Below are positions 1 to 8,742 of a stretch of 38,920 nucleotides of DNA, piece by piece. Origin of the DNA: an uncultured Bacteroides sp. (GTDB lineage: Bacteria > Bacteroidota > Bacteroidia > Bacteroidales > Bacteroidaceae); assembly GCA_900546645.1 (NCBI GenBank), contig URDR01000022.1, forward strand, positions 1 through 38,920, written 5' to 3'. Each line of letters opens with the position of its first letter. Position 1 is the first letter of the stretch. The notes under the pieces are model-generated. The model saw only the letters and a program-made list of their open reading frames with translations, made no database searches and was not told where the DNA came from. A program made the translations under genes and the position numbers.

Positions 1-1769
1 TCCATAGCACGCTCTTTCGAGGTTCCGGGAGGAAGAGTTACGGCACCCATAATGGTTCCGGTATCTTCATTAGGCACCATACCGGTAGGAGTTGTATTCA
101 TGAAGAATACCAACAATACGATTGAGGCACCCACCAAACCGAAAGACAACCATTTTTTATGGATAAAGAATACAACGCGCTTCTTATAGCTCTTCAGCAA
201 CGAATCATAAGCCGTATTAAATGAAGTATGGAAGCGGTCAACCAGCGACATTTTCTTGTTTCCATGTTCTCCGGTATGAGGCTTCAAGAATAAAGCACAC
301 AATGCAGGAGACAGGGTCAATGCGTTCAATGCAGAGAAACCGATAGCAATAGCCATGGTCAAACCAAACTGACGATAGAACGTACCTGCTGTACCGCCCA
401 TGAAACTTACCGGCACAAACACAGACATCATGACCAAAGTAATAGAAACGATAGCCCCACCCAATTCGCTCATTGCATCAATAGAAGCTTCGCGGGCTGA
501 TTTATATCCTTGGTCCAACTTGGCATGTACACCCTCGACGACCACAATCGCATCATCGACCACAATCGCGATGGCAAGCACCATAGCCGACAAAGTCAAC
601 AAGTTCACACTAAAGCCAATCAGCTTCAACACGAAGAAAGTAGCAATCAAAGCTACCGGAATGGCAATTGCCGGAATCAATGTAGAACGGAAGTCTTGCA
701 AGAAGACATAAACTACAATAAACACAAGAATAAAGGCTTCTATCAACGTCTTGATAACCTCATGAATAGAAGCAAAAAGGAAGTCATTGGCATTCTGTGC
801 CACGTTAATCTTCAATCCGGCAGGCAATGCAATCTGTGCCTTTTCCAGCGTAGCTTCCAATTCAGCAATAGTCTGCGTAGCATTGGTACCGGCCATCTGG
901 TAAACAATACCGGTAACTGCCTTATGCCCGTTTACGGTATTGTCGAATGTATAATCCAGACGTCCTAATTCAACGGTTGCAATATCGCCCAAACGGAGAA
1001 TTTCACCATTAGGCAAAGCTTTTATAACAATATTCTCAAATTCTGTTTCCTGCTGCAAACGTCCTTTATAACGGATTGTATATTGGAAAGTCTGGTTTCC
1101 CTTTTCACCGAACTGTCCCGGAGCTGCTTCAATATTCTGTTCTGCCAAGGCTCCTGACACATCTGTAGGATTCAGTTTATACTGTGCCATCACATCTGGC
1201 TTCAACCAGATACGCATAGAGTAATCCTGACCTAACACCATCGCATCACCCACACCTTTCACACGCTTGATTTCCGGAATCAAGTTGATATTGGCATAGT
1301 TTTCCAAGAATTCAATGTTATATTTATCTTCTGCATCGTATACAGAAAATACCATCAACATAGAGTTCTGACGTTTCTGGGTGGTTACACCTACCCTTGT
1401 TACTTCGGCGGGCAGCAACCCCTGTGCCATTGACACACGGTTCTGCACGTTTACAGCTGCCATATCCGGGTCAGTTCCCTGATTAAAATAAATATCAATA
1501 CTACCAGAACCGTTATTTGAAGCCGAAGATGAAAGATACATCATGTTTTCCACACCGTTAATCTGGTCTTCCAACGGTGCAATTACAGAGTTCAATACTG
1601 TCTGAGCATTGGCTCCGGTATAAGTGGCGCGCACCTGCACGGTAGGAGGCGCAATGTCCGGATATTGCGTTACAGGAAGCGTTATCAGCCCAATGAAACC
1701 CAAGATCACCATCAAGATAGAAATTACCGTTGACAGCACCGGACGGTTAATAAATTTATCTAATTTCAT
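1..1769 (-). CDS. RND multidrug efflux permease (AcrB/MexB type), C-terminal part outside the window
   Basis: Inner-membrane proton-driven pump of a tripartite drug efflux system. The reading frame opens with MKLDKFINRPVLSTVISIL, a typical HAE1-family N-terminus that forms the first membrane helix. It continues through the periplasmic porter domains (motifs VRATYTGANAQTV and NVQNRVSMAQGLLP) into helices 2-6. The proton-relay pair is present as two adjacent Asp in AIAIVVDDAIVVVEG, and the next loop contains FMGGTAGTFYRQF. About 589 codons of an expected ~1040-1060 are visible; the rest lies left of base 1. The gene starts 35 bp after the periplasmic adaptor on the same strand, so the two form one operon, and an outer-membrane TolC/OprM-like factor is expected further left. 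The family is certain; the substrate cannot be told. Confidence 0.97.
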   Translation of the reverse strand, partial: MKLDKFINRPVLSTVISILMVILGFIGLITLPVTQYPDIAPPTVQVRATYTGANAQTVLNSVIAPLEDQINGVENMMYLSSSASNNGSGSIDIYFNQGTDPDMAAVNVQNRVSMAQGLLPAEVTRVGVTTQKRQNSMLMVFSVYDAEDKYNIEFLENYANINLIPEIKRVKGVGDAMVLGQDYSMRIWLKPDVMAQYKLNPTDVSGALAEQNIEAAPGQFGEKGNQTFQYTIRYKGRLQQETEFENIVIKALPNGEILRLGDIATVELGRLDYTFDNTVNGHKAVTGIVYQMAGTNATQTIAELEATLEKAQIALPAGLKINVAQNANDFLFASIHEVIKTLIEAFILVFIVVYVFLQDFRSTLIPAIAIPVALIATFFVLKLIGFSVNLLTLSAMVLAIAIVVDDAIVVVEGVHAKLDQGYKSAREASIDAMSELGGAIVSITLVMMSVFVPVSFMGGTAGTFYRQFGLTMAIAIGFSALNALTLSPALCALFLKPHTGEHGNKKMSLVDRFHTSFNTAYDSLLKSYKKRVVFFIHKKWLSFGLVGASIVLLVFFMNTTPTGMVPNEDTGTIMGAVTLPPGTSKERAM

Positions 1770-1804
1770 TTTATACCTTATATTATATAAAACAATATTT
1801 CTTA

Positions 1805-3016
1805 TCAATTAAAAGCTGTAGCAAAGTTACCTTCACGCTGGTCTTTCAATGCCTGCTGGTATTTTGCTTCTCTTTCGGCTGGGGTCATCGGAGTTATTTT
1901 CTGTCCGTCCTGTAAATTCTGAATTCCTTCGACAACAATTTTATCGCCATCCTTCAAACCGCCTGTTACGATGTAGTGCTTACCATCATTCAAATTTGAG
2001 ATCTTCACTTCGGTATGCTTCAATGTATTGTCTCCCTGAAGTACATAAACGAATTTCTTATCCTGAATTTCCTGAGTTGCGCTCTGAGGAATCAGAATTA
2101 CATTTTCCATGGTGTAAGGGAATACCACATTCGCCATACCACCACTGCGCAGGATGTTTTGCTTGTTCGGGAAGATAGCACGCATACTTACCGAACCGGT
2201 AGTCTGGTCAATAACTCCACTCACTGCATCAATTTTTCCTTTTTCATTGTAAATGCTTCCATCAGCAAGCTGCAGCTGCACTGCCGGCATTTTTTCCAAC
2301 TGTTCTTTCAATGTACCTCCGGCACGAGTCAAATTCAACAACTGCTTTTCAGTCATTGAGAAATACACATACATGTCACCAATCTGAGATACAGTAGTCA
2401 ATGCCTCAGCTACAGAAGGACTAACCAAAGCACCTACACGATACGGGAATGTACCTATCACACCATCCGAGGGACTGGTTACAGTACAAAAACCTAAGTT
2501 TTGTTTTGCGGCAGCGTATGAAGCCTCAGCCTGAGCAAGACTGGCTTTTGCAGAAAGCAAGTTGTTTTTTGCAGTCTGATATTCAAAATCACTGATAATC
2601 TGCTGTTCGTGAAGAAGTTTCTTATTTGCTTCAGTTGAAGTGACAGTTTCCAAATTTGCCTTTGCCGATGCCACTGCTGCTTTAGCCTGATCAAATGCAG
2701 CCTTATATTGAGTAGGGTCTATTTGAAACAAAGCCTGCCCCTTACGTACTGTTGCTCCTTCATCTACACAAAGTTTCACGATAAATCCTGAAACCTGCGG
2801 ACGGATTTCAATATCCTGTAATCCCTTAATCGTTGCCGGATATTGTTCAGTCTGACTACTTGAAGTTGTAGTTACCGCTTCTACAGCAAACTGATCGTCG
2901 CCCATTTTCATACCGCTTTGGCCTCCGCCACAAGCAGTCAATACCGAAAGACCTAAAGACAAAAAGGAAATTCGGATAGAAGAAAAACTTCTGTTTCTTT
3001 TTACACTCTTGTTCAT
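1805..3016 (-). CDS. RND efflux periplasmic adaptor lipoprotein (AcrA/MexA type)
   Basis: Membrane-fusion protein joining the RND permease to an outer-membrane channel. From the chosen ATG it is 403 aa with a lipoprotein signal: basic MNKSVKRNR, a hydrophobic stretch, and lipobox L-T-A-C with Cys29, so it is probably anchored by a lipid. A biotinyl-lipoyl-like segment (PQVSGFIVKLCVDEGATVRKG) is followed by an alanine-rich coiled-coil hairpin, the second lipoyl half (TVTSPSDGVIG) and the beta-barrel/membrane-proximal domains. An alternative ATG lies 6 bp upstream at 3022. A still longer frame to 3073 adds residues with no signal character and is unlikely. It is the first gene of the efflux operon, with a TAnnTTTG promoter element at 3128-3135. 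Confidence 0.95.
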   Translation of the reverse strand: MNKSVKRNRSFSSIRISFLSLGLSVLTACGGGQSGMKMGDDQFAVEAVTTTSSSQTEQYPATIKGLQDIEIRPQVSGFIVKLCVDEGATVRKGQALFQIDPTQYKAAFDQAKAAVASAKANLETVTSTEANKKLLHEQQIISDFEYQTAKNNLLSAKASLAQAEASYAAAKQNLGFCTVTSPSDGVIGTFPYRVGALVSPSVAEALTTVSQIGDMYVYFSMTEKQLLNLTRAGGTLKEQLEKMPAVQLQLADGSIYNEKGKIDAVSGVIDQTTGSVSMRAIFPNKQNILRSGGMANVVFPYTMENVILIPQSATQEIQDKKFVYVLQGDNTLKHTEVKISNLNDGKHYIVTGGLKDGDKIVVEGIQNLQDGQKITPMTPAEREAKYQQALKDQREGNFATAFN

Positions 3017-3127
3017 ATTCATAAAATTAATAATATCCAAACCCATTGAGACTTGATGACAGCCTAAAGACAAATCACCAAGCTTCTAAAATGAAAACTT
3101 TTTAAGCCATTATAGTTTTTAGTGGTG

Positions 3128-3135
3128 CAAATATA
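3128..3135 (-). promoter_or_regulatory. Candidate -7 promoter element of the RND efflux operon
   Basis: The minus strand reads TATATTTG, a full match to the Bacteroides -7 consensus TAnnTTTG, about 110 bp before the adaptor ATG. No convincing -33 TTTG is seen at the right distance, so confidence is moderate. Confidence 0.55.
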
Positions 3136-3283
3136 CGGAAAAAAATAGTTGTAAAATACTCACTTTAACGAACAATAACCATAAAATCCTTCTAATTATT
3201 ACAGATTGCCCGATTTATCCGACCAACAGACAATTTTCAGAGACAAATCTGTTCAGCTATACAAACAACCGGATTAATATTTT

Positions 3284-4678
3284 TTAAATCAAAGAACCGT
3301 TTTTCATTTCCCCAACAGATATCGCTTTCCTCATCGTCATCCAATAAGCCGTGCAAACCAACACTCCGGTAAGTACCCATGAAACGGGATAAACGGTCAT
3401 AAGTATGTCATATCCTCTCCAATACGAACAGACCACATAAACCCATACAATACGAAGCAAACAGGTTCCAAAAACAGTCAAAACGGTTGGGGTCATAGAC
3501 TTTCCCATGCCACGCAATGAAGAACCTGCTATCTCATAGCTGCAAGCTATAAACTGAAATGCCAGCACGATGTGCATACGTATTCCTCCATAATAATGAA
3601 CCTCTGCCACATTCGAGAAAAAACCTAAGAAGAAATTGTCCTGCCATGCAAAAAGCAGGTTGAAAAACGCACAAAAAGATACGCTGGCAGTCATGCAGAT
3701 CCAAAAGACACGACGAACACGGTCTATCTTTCCGGCTCCATAGTTTTGGGCTATAAAACTGATGGCAGCCCCATTAAATCCTTGTATAATAAAATAACAA
3801 TAATACTCAAAGTTCAAAGCTGCCGATGATCCGGCAATGGCATCTGCCCCGTAACTGTTGATGGACGATTGAACGATTACATTTGAAATAGAGAAAATCA
3901 TACCCTGTATGCCTGCCGGTATTCCAATGCGAAGCATCCGCCACAGTTCTGAAGAGTGAATCTTCATCTTGGCAAAATGAAGCTGGTAAGGCTCACGCTC
4001 TATACACAACAGCTTTACGATAATACAGGCGCTGACCAGATTGGCTATTCCCGTTGCCACAGCTACCCCCTCTACGCCCATATGAAAACAGATTACAAAG
4101 AGCAAGTTCAAGAGCGTATTGATAATTCCTGCAACTACTAATATATAAAGGGGACGCCGGGTATCTCCCATACTGCGCAATATAGCTGCCCCAAAGTTAA
4201 ACACCATGATAAAAGGCATTCCTAAAAAATAAATACGCAGATACATCACGGCCTCATCAAGTACATCTGGAGGGGTCCCCATCCAAGTCAGAATAGGACG
4301 TGCCACCACCAATCCCAAGACCAGCAAAAAACATCCGCTGCAGAGGGCTATCAAAGCTACTGTATTGATAGCATTCCGGATGCTCTTTTCATCCTGCTGA
4401 CCGATGTGATTCGATATAACCGCACAGGCTCCCATGGAAATCCCAACAAACAAATTGATAAGCAAACCTATTACCGGCGCATTACTACCTACTGCCGCAA
4501 GTGCATTGCTCCCCACAAAATGCCCCACCACAGCCACATCGACTGAATTAAACAATTCCTGCAACAAACTGCTTGCTGCCATCGGAAGCGCAAACCATAA
4601 AATCTTCTGAAACAAAGGTCCGTTTAACATATCCATTTCACTGCTTGAAGAACCTTTTTTACTTACACTAAAACTCAT
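3284..4678 (-). CDS. MATE family efflux transporter
   Basis: Sodium- or proton-coupled multidrug/toxin exporter of the inner membrane, 464 aa, the usual length for the family. The N-terminal helix region ILWFALPMAASSLLQELFNSVDVAVVGHFVG is the classic MatE start, and two six-helix halves are visible, the second beginning near LWRMLRIGIPAGIQGMIFS. The ATG at 4678 gives a short hydrophilic N-terminus (MSFSVSKKGSSSSEMDML) before the first helix. It is transcribed alone: the next gene downstream has its own promoter and the upstream neighbour is divergent. A TAATTTTG element at 4709-4716 on the minus strand would give a leader of about 25 nt. The substrate is unknown. Confidence 0.95.
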   Translation of the reverse strand: MSFSVSKKGSSSSEMDMLNGPLFQKILWFALPMAASSLLQELFNSVDVAVVGHFVGSNALAAVGSNAPVIGLLINLFVGISMGACAVISNHIGQQDEKSIRNAINTVALIALCSGCFLLVLGLVVARPILTWMGTPPDVLDEAVMYLRIYFLGMPFIMVFNFGAAILRSMGDTRRPLYILVVAGIINTLLNLLFVICFHMGVEGVAVATGIANLVSACIIVKLLCIEREPYQLHFAKMKIHSSELWRMLRIGIPAGIQGMIFSISNVIVQSSINSYGADAIAGSSAALNFEYYCYFIIQGFNGAAISFIAQNYGAGKIDRVRRVFWICMTASVSFCAFFNLLFAWQDNFFLGFFSNVAEVHYYGGIRMHIVLAFQFIACSYEIAGSSLRGMGKSMTPTVLTVFGTCLLRIVWVYVVCSYWRGYDILMTVYPVSWVLTGVLVCTAYWMTMRKAISVGEMKNGSLI

Positions 4679-4708
4679 CTCTTTTTACCTGATTATTGAA
4701 AACGGAAG

Positions 4709-4716
4709 CAAAATTA
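4709..4716 (-). promoter_or_regulatory. Candidate -7 element for the MATE gene
   Basis: The minus strand reads TAATTTTG, matching TAnnTTTG, 31 bp before the ATG at 4678. No clear -33 element is seen. Confidence 0.45.
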
Positions 4717-4834
4717 CAACATTTCATCCAGTATGATTCGTATTTAACTGGAATACAAAACAAAAAAAATTACCGAACACAGAAAAAAGAACGGAATGTG
4801 CTGAAGAAATCTCAAAACAGAAACTCTGTTTCTA

Positions 4835-4895
4835 AAAACAAAGCCTTTGGCTGTAAAAACAAAACCTCTGTTTATACAGCCAAAAGCTTTGTTTT
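4835..4895. repeat. 21-bp imperfect inverted repeat with 19-nt loop
   Basis: Arm 4835-4855 and arm 4875-4895 are reverse complements except at one position, with a 19-nt loop. A smaller palindrome (AAACAG...CTGTTT) sits just upstream, near 4815-4832. No T-run follows on either strand, so it does not look like an ordinary intrinsic terminator, and it lies upstream of both neighbouring genes rather than downstream. Confidence 0.8.
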
Positions 4896-5149
4896 GACTT
4901 TAAGAGCCGGAAAAACAGATTTATGCCAAACGCCAGAAAACTTTTTGCCATACAGAGCCAAACTTATGTCAATACATGCCACATCTAATGTAAAAACAAA
5001 CAGTACGGAAGCAAAAGCCCCTTCCACAGCACAGTCAATCCTATCATCAAATAAGCATTACCGGTTCCCAATTTAAAAATATGTTCAGTATTTCCCCCGA
5101 AAAAACAAACTTTTTGTTATTGTTTATAGTGAATTATATTATAAATTGC

Positions 5150-5157
5150 TACATTTG
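5150..5157 (+). promoter_or_regulatory. -7 promoter element of the hisHAF-hisIE operon
   Basis: TACATTTG matches TAnnTTTG and lies 31 bp before the hisH ATG. The resulting leader is about 25 nt, too short for an attenuator. The element also overlaps an upstream in-frame start at 5146, which argues that 5146 is not the true start. Confidence 0.6.
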
Positions 5158-5187
5158 CATTTATTGAATATCAATTTATCTCCAAAC

Positions 5188-5778
5188 ATGAAAGTAGCTA
5201 TAATAAAATATAATGCCGGAAATTTGTTTTCAGTGAATTACGCACTGAAACGCTTAGGAGTGGAAGCCGTAATAACAGCCAATAAAGAAGAGTTGCTACA
5301 CGCCGATAAGATTATATTTCCCGGAGTAGGTGAAGCAGAAACCACCATGAATCACTTGCGAAAACAGGGCTTAGATAAACTGATATGCGAACTGCGTCAG
5401 CCCGTACTGGGTATCTGTCTGGGAATGCAGTTGCTATGCCGCCACTCAGAAGAAGGAAACGTGGACTGTTTAGGAGTATTTGACGCAGATGTAAAACGCT
5501 TTACCCCTCAGTATCATGAAGAAAAAGTGCCTCACATGGGATGGAATACGATTAAGGACACCACAAGCGGCTTGTTTCAAGGCTTTACAAAGGAAGAATT
5601 TGTTTACTTTGTTCACAGTTATTATGTTCCAGTCAACGAATTTACAAGTGCCATAACCGATTATATACAACCTTTCAGTGCGGCATTACATAAAGACAAC
5701 TTTTATGCTACCCAGTTTCACCCCGAAAAAAGTGGAACGATAGGCGAAAAGATTCTTACTAATTTTCTGAATTTATAA
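5188..5778 (+). CDS. hisH: Imidazole glycerol phosphate synthase, glutaminase subunit HisH
   Basis: Class I glutamine amidotransferase that supplies ammonia to HisF in the fifth step of histidine synthesis; cytosolic. It is 196 aa, the family length. The start MKVAIIKYNAGNLFSV is the conserved HisH N-terminus. The catalytic triad falls at Cys77 (GICLGMQLL), His178 and Glu180 (QFHPEKSG), and the oxyanion strand region (FPGVGEAETTM) is present. It is the first gene of a plus-strand operon hisH-hisA-hisF-hisIE-ftsE; hisA follows after 12 bp. The upstream frame extension to 5146 runs through the promoter and is discounted. Confidence 0.98.
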   Translation: MKVAIIKYNAGNLFSVNYALKRLGVEAVITANKEELLHADKIIFPGVGEAETTMNHLRKQGLDKLICELRQPVLGICLGMQLLCRHSEEGNVDCLGVFDADVKRFTPQYHEEKVPHMGWNTIKDTTSGLFQGFTKEEFVYFVHSYYVPVNEFTSAITDYIQPFSAALHKDNFYATQFHPEKSGTIGEKILTNFLNL

Positions 5779-5790
5779 AAAGAACGGCTC

Positions 5791-6513
5791 ATGATAGAAC
5801 TTATTCCTGCAATCGATTTAATTGACGGAAAATGTGTCCGTCTTTCACAAGGAGACTACAGCTCAAAATGCATCTACAACGAAAACCCGGTAGAAGTTGC
5901 CCTTGAGCTGGAAGCTTACGGCATTCAGCGCTTACATATTGTTGATTTAGATGGAGCTGCCTCTCAGCATATAGTCAACTATCGCACTTTAGACCAGATA
6001 GCCGGACGAACTTCTCTGAAAATCGATTTTGGAGGAGGCATAAAAAGTGATGAAGACTTAGTGATAGCATTCGAAAACGGAGCCCAGATGGTTACCATAG
6101 GCAGCATTGCCATCAAGCAACCGGCACTGTTCGAGCGCTGGCTTACCTTGTATGGAAATGAAAAAATCATTTTAGGAGCAGACACAAAAAACGGTAAAAT
6201 AGCTGTAAACGGATGGAAAGAAGAAAGCACCCAGGAGTTAATGCCGTTTCTTGATGAGTATCTCGGCAAAGGAGTGACCAAAGTACTGTGCACCGATATC
6301 AGCAAAGACGGGATGCTTAACGGACCAGCCACTGCTCTTTATAAGCGGATTCTACAGGCACATCCCGAAACTTATCTGATTGCCAGCGGAGGTATCAGCG
6401 GCATGGAAGATATTCACGCGCTGAATGATGCCGGCATTCCGGCTGTTGTTTTCGGAAAAGCACTCTATGAAGGGCGAATCACATTAAAAGAATTAAGTAA
6501 TTATATTGAATAG
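5791..6513 (+). CDS. hisA: ProFAR isomerase HisA
   Basis: 1-(5-phosphoribosyl)-5-[(5-phosphoribosylamino)methylideneamino]imidazole-4-carboxamide isomerase, the fourth step of histidine synthesis. It is a 240-aa (beta/alpha)8 barrel. The general acid/base Asp lies in MIELIPAIDLIDGKCVRL (Asp9). The two phosphate-binding half-barrel signatures are FGGGIKSDEDL and ASGGISGMEDI, and the second catalytic Asp is in LGADTKNGKIAVNGW. It starts 12 bp after hisH and its stop is 4 bp before the hisF ATG, which suggests translational coupling. Confidence 0.98.
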   Translation: MIELIPAIDLIDGKCVRLSQGDYSSKCIYNENPVEVALELEAYGIQRLHIVDLDGAASQHIVNYRTLDQIAGRTSLKIDFGGGIKSDEDLVIAFENGAQMVTIGSIAIKQPALFERWLTLYGNEKIILGADTKNGKIAVNGWKEESTQELMPFLDEYLGKGVTKVLCTDISKDGMLNGPATALYKRILQAHPETYLIASGGISGMEDIHALNDAGIPAVVFGKALYEGRITLKELSNYIE

Positions 6514-6517
6514 AACT

Positions 6518-7273
6518 ATGTTAGCAAAACGAATCATCCCCTGCCTGGACATTAAAGACGGACAAACGGTTAAAGGTACGAACTTTATCAACCTGCGTCA
6601 AGCCGGCGACCCTGTTGAGTTAGGAAAGACCTACAGTGAACAGGGAGCAGACGAACTGGTTTACCTCGATATCACAGCCAGCCATGAAGGACGGAAAACG
6701 TTTACTAACCTGGTGCAGCGTATCGCTGCTGAAATAAATATTCCCTTTACAGTGGGCGGCGGTATTTATGAACTCAATGATGTTGACAGGCTACTGAATG
6801 CCGGAGCCGACAAAGTTTCTATCAATTCAGCAGCCATCCGTAACCCACAGCTTGTTGACGACATAGCCAAACACTTCGGATCGCAGGTCTGTGTAGTCGC
6901 CATTGATGCACGCCAAACCCTTCAAGGATGGAAATGCTACCTGAACGGAGGACGGATAGAAACAGAACGATACCTGGCCGAATGGGCACACGAAGTTTGC
7001 GAACGAGGGGCCGGGGAAATCTTGTTTACCAGCATGGATCACGATGGCGTAAAGCAAGGATATGCCAATGAAATGCTTGCCGAATTAAGCAACAGCCTAA
7101 CCATCCCCGTCATCGCATCGGGAGGAGCTGGAAAACCGGAACATTTCCGCGACGCTTTTCTTTTAGGTAAAGCCGATGCTGCCTTGGCTGCCAGCGTGTT
7201 TCATTTCGGAGAAATACCCATACCCGAACTGAAAAGCTATCTGAAAAGCCAGCACATTACCGTAAGAAACTGA
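6518..7273 (+). CDS. hisF: Imidazole glycerol phosphate synthase, cyclase subunit HisF
   Basis: Cyclase partner of HisH. It uses channelled ammonia to make imidazole glycerol phosphate and AICAR. The protein is 251 aa and starts MLAKRIIPCLDIKDG. The catalytic acids are at the canonical positions Asp11 (CLDIKDG) and Asp130 (VVAIDARQ). The phosphate-binding loops VGGGIYELNDV and ASGGAGKPEHF are present. The ATG at 6518 is preferred over an in-frame TTG at 6506 that lies inside the hisA end. The 39-nt gap to hisIE holds no clear structure. Confidence 0.98.
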   Translation: MLAKRIIPCLDIKDGQTVKGTNFINLRQAGDPVELGKTYSEQGADELVYLDITASHEGRKTFTNLVQRIAAEINIPFTVGGGIYELNDVDRLLNAGADKVSINSAAIRNPQLVDDIAKHFGSQVCVVAIDARQTLQGWKCYLNGGRIETERYLAEWAHEVCERGAGEILFTSMDHDGVKQGYANEMLAELSNSLTIPVIASGGAGKPEHFRDAFLLGKADAALAASVFHFGEIPIPELKSYLKSQHITVRN

Positions 7274-7312
7274 AAAGGTCATGCAAAATAAATTTGAAAT
7301 ACTTAAAGCATT

Positions 7313-7930
7313 ATGAATATGGAACTTGATTTTGAAAAAATGAACGGGCTGATTCCTGCAATCATCCAAGATGAACATACCCAGAAAGTCTTGATGTTAG
7401 GCTTTATGAATAAAGAAGCATATGAAAAAACCGTAGAAACCGGAAAGGTTACCTTCTTCAGCCGTACAAAAAACAGCCTTTGGACTAAAGGTGAAACAAG
7501 TGGAAACTTTTTAAACGTGGTTTCCATCAAAGCCGACTGCGATAATGACACCCTACTGATCCAAGCTGTTCCGGAAGGTCCGGTATGCCACACAGGAACC
7601 GATACTTGCTGGGGAGAAAAAAACGAACAAGACGTAATGTTCCTAAAAGAACTGCAAGACTTTATCGATAAACGCCATGCCGAAATGCCGGAAAAATCAT
7701 ACACCACCAGCTTGTTTAAATCAGGAGTGAACAAAATGGCACAAAAGGTAGGTGAAGAAGCTGTTGAAACGGTGATTGAAGCCTGCAACGGAACCGACGA
7801 ACGCCTCATTTATGAAGGAGCTGACTTACTTTATCACTTGATTGTATTGCTTACATCAAAAGGATACCGTATTGAAGATTTGGCACGCGAGTTAAAAGAG
7901 CGTCACAGTGAGACCTGGAAAAAACACTAA
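7313..7930 (+). CDS. hisI: Bifunctional phosphoribosyl-AMP cyclohydrolase / phosphoribosyl-ATP pyrophosphatase HisIE
   Basis: Fused HisI-HisE catalysing the second and third steps of histidine synthesis. It is 205 aa. The N-terminal HisI part (about 1-105) carries the metal-binding cysteines and acids in SIKADCDNDTLLIQ and GPVCHTGTDTCW, and the motif VTFFSRTKNSLWTKGETSG. The C-terminal HisE part (about 115-200) is an all-helical MazG-like domain with KVGEEAVETVIEA and EGADLLYHLIVLL. A second ATG lies two codons in (7319). It is the last histidine gene of this operon; the ATPase gene begins 4 bp after its stop. Confidence 0.97.
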   Translation: MNMELDFEKMNGLIPAIIQDEHTQKVLMLGFMNKEAYEKTVETGKVTFFSRTKNSLWTKGETSGNFLNVVSIKADCDNDTLLIQAVPEGPVCHTGTDTCWGEKNEQDVMFLKELQDFIDKRHAEMPEKSYTTSLFKSGVNKMAQKVGEEAVETVIEACNGTDERLIYEGADLLYHLIVLLTSKGYRIEDLARELKERHSETWKKH

Positions 7931-7934
7931 GCCA

Positions 7935-8612
7935 ATGGAAGAACAAGAACTTATTTCTTATAAAGGCGTTTGCATCAACCAGCAAGAGCAGAGTATATTA
8001 AGTGGGGTTAACTTCACACTGAATAAAGGTGAATTTGTGTACCTTATCGGTAAAGTGGGAAGCGGAAAGTCAACTTTCCTCAAAACCATTTACGGAGAGC
8101 TTGACATTCACGACGGAGACGCATGGGTGTTAGGCTATGACATGCGCAGCATCAAGGAAAAGCAAATAGCTTCTCTCCGCCGTAAATTAGGCATTGTATT
8201 TCAGGACTTCCAGCTCCTTACCGACCGCAATGTGAAAGAAAATCTGACTTTCGTACTGAAAGCTACCGGATGGAAAAACCAGACTGAAATAAATAACCGC
8301 ATCCAAGAAGTCTTAGAACAGGTAGGAATGGAAAACAAAGGCTATAAAATGCCCAACGAACTTTCAGGAGGAGAGCAGCAACGCATTGTCATCGCCCGAG
8401 CCATTCTAAACAAACCGGACATTATACTGGCAGACGAACCCACCGGCAACTTGGATGTAGAAACCGGACGAAAAATTGTAGAACTTCTGAAAGGAATCTG
8501 CGAACAAGGCTCGGCTATCATTATGACAACTCATAACCTAAATTTGCTGACTGAATATCCGGGAACAGTCTATCAGTGTTCCGAACATCAGCTAACGAAG
8601 GTAAATGATTGA
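7935..8612 (+). CDS. ftsE: Cell-division ABC-type ATPase FtsE
   Basis: ATP-binding subunit of the FtsEX complex, which in other bacteria controls peptidoglycan hydrolases at the septum. It is 225 aa. Walker A GKVGSGKST is at residues 39-47, the Q-loop in VFQDFQLL, the signature LSGGEQQR, Walker B with catalytic Glu in IILADEPTGNLD, and the H-loop in MTTHN. The ATG at 7935 is 4 bp after the hisIE stop; an upstream frame start at 7908 lies inside hisIE and is rejected. No FtsX permease is adjacent. The family call (FtsE/LolD-like) is firm; FtsE rather than another small ABC ATPase rests on overall similarity and length. Confidence 0.88.
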   Translation: MEEQELISYKGVCINQQEQSILSGVNFTLNKGEFVYLIGKVGSGKSTFLKTIYGELDIHDGDAWVLGYDMRSIKEKQIASLRRKLGIVFQDFQLLTDRNVKENLTFVLKATGWKNQTEINNRIQEVLEQVGMENKGYKMPNELSGGEQQRIVIARAILNKPDIILADEPTGNLDVETGRKIVELLKGICEQGSAIIMTTHNLNLLTEYPGTVYQCSEHQLTKVND

Positions 8613-8684
8613 CACAAGATAAGATATTTAAGCCGGAGATAATAAAAAAACAATAAAAAGCACCGAATATCAGCTTTTTATTAT

Positions 8685-8692
8685 TACATTTG
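8685..8692 (+). promoter_or_regulatory. -7 promoter element of lysC
   Basis: TACATTTG matches TAnnTTTG, 50 bp before the lysC ATG. No good -33 element is visible. It separates lysC transcription from the his/ftsE operon. Confidence 0.5.
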
Positions 8693-8742
8693 TCTCCGAA
8701 AATAAACTGATTAACAAACAATTTAAAAATTCGAAACACAAC

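Larger units (their letters stand above)
4679..5187. other. 509-bp gene-free intergenic region between divergent MATE and hisH
   Basis: No believable coding region is present. The one plus-strand frame here (4696-5076) is low-complexity, Lys/Ser/Asn-rich, has no recognisable domain and overlaps the MATE promoter element. The stretch holds promoter elements at both ends, a strong 21-bp inverted repeat (4835-4895) and a small hairpin near 5009 (GGAAG...CTTCC). It may contain an unannotated small RNA or the remains of a lost gene; neither can be shown from the sequence. Confidence 0.6.

Noticed and set aside
510..968. A 152-aa frame on the plus strand
   Set aside because: It lies wholly antisense to the RND permease and its translation has no family character.
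4835..4895. An invertible promoter (phase-variation switch)
   Set aside because: The inverted repeats are separated by only 19 nt, too short to hold a promoter, and no recombinase gene is near.
4696..5076. A 126-aa plus-strand frame in the MATE-hisH gap
   Set aside because: It is Lys/Asn/Ser-rich without any domain, overlaps the MATE promoter element, and reads through the inverted repeat. It looks like a chance frame in AT-rich DNA.
4679..5187. A riboswitch or T-box upstream of hisH
   Set aside because: The promoter element at 5150-5157 leaves a leader of about 25 nt, and no known riboswitch core was seen further upstream.
7303..7809. A 168-aa minus-strand frame inside hisIE
   Set aside because: Antisense shadow of hisIE with no promoter and no recognisable domain.
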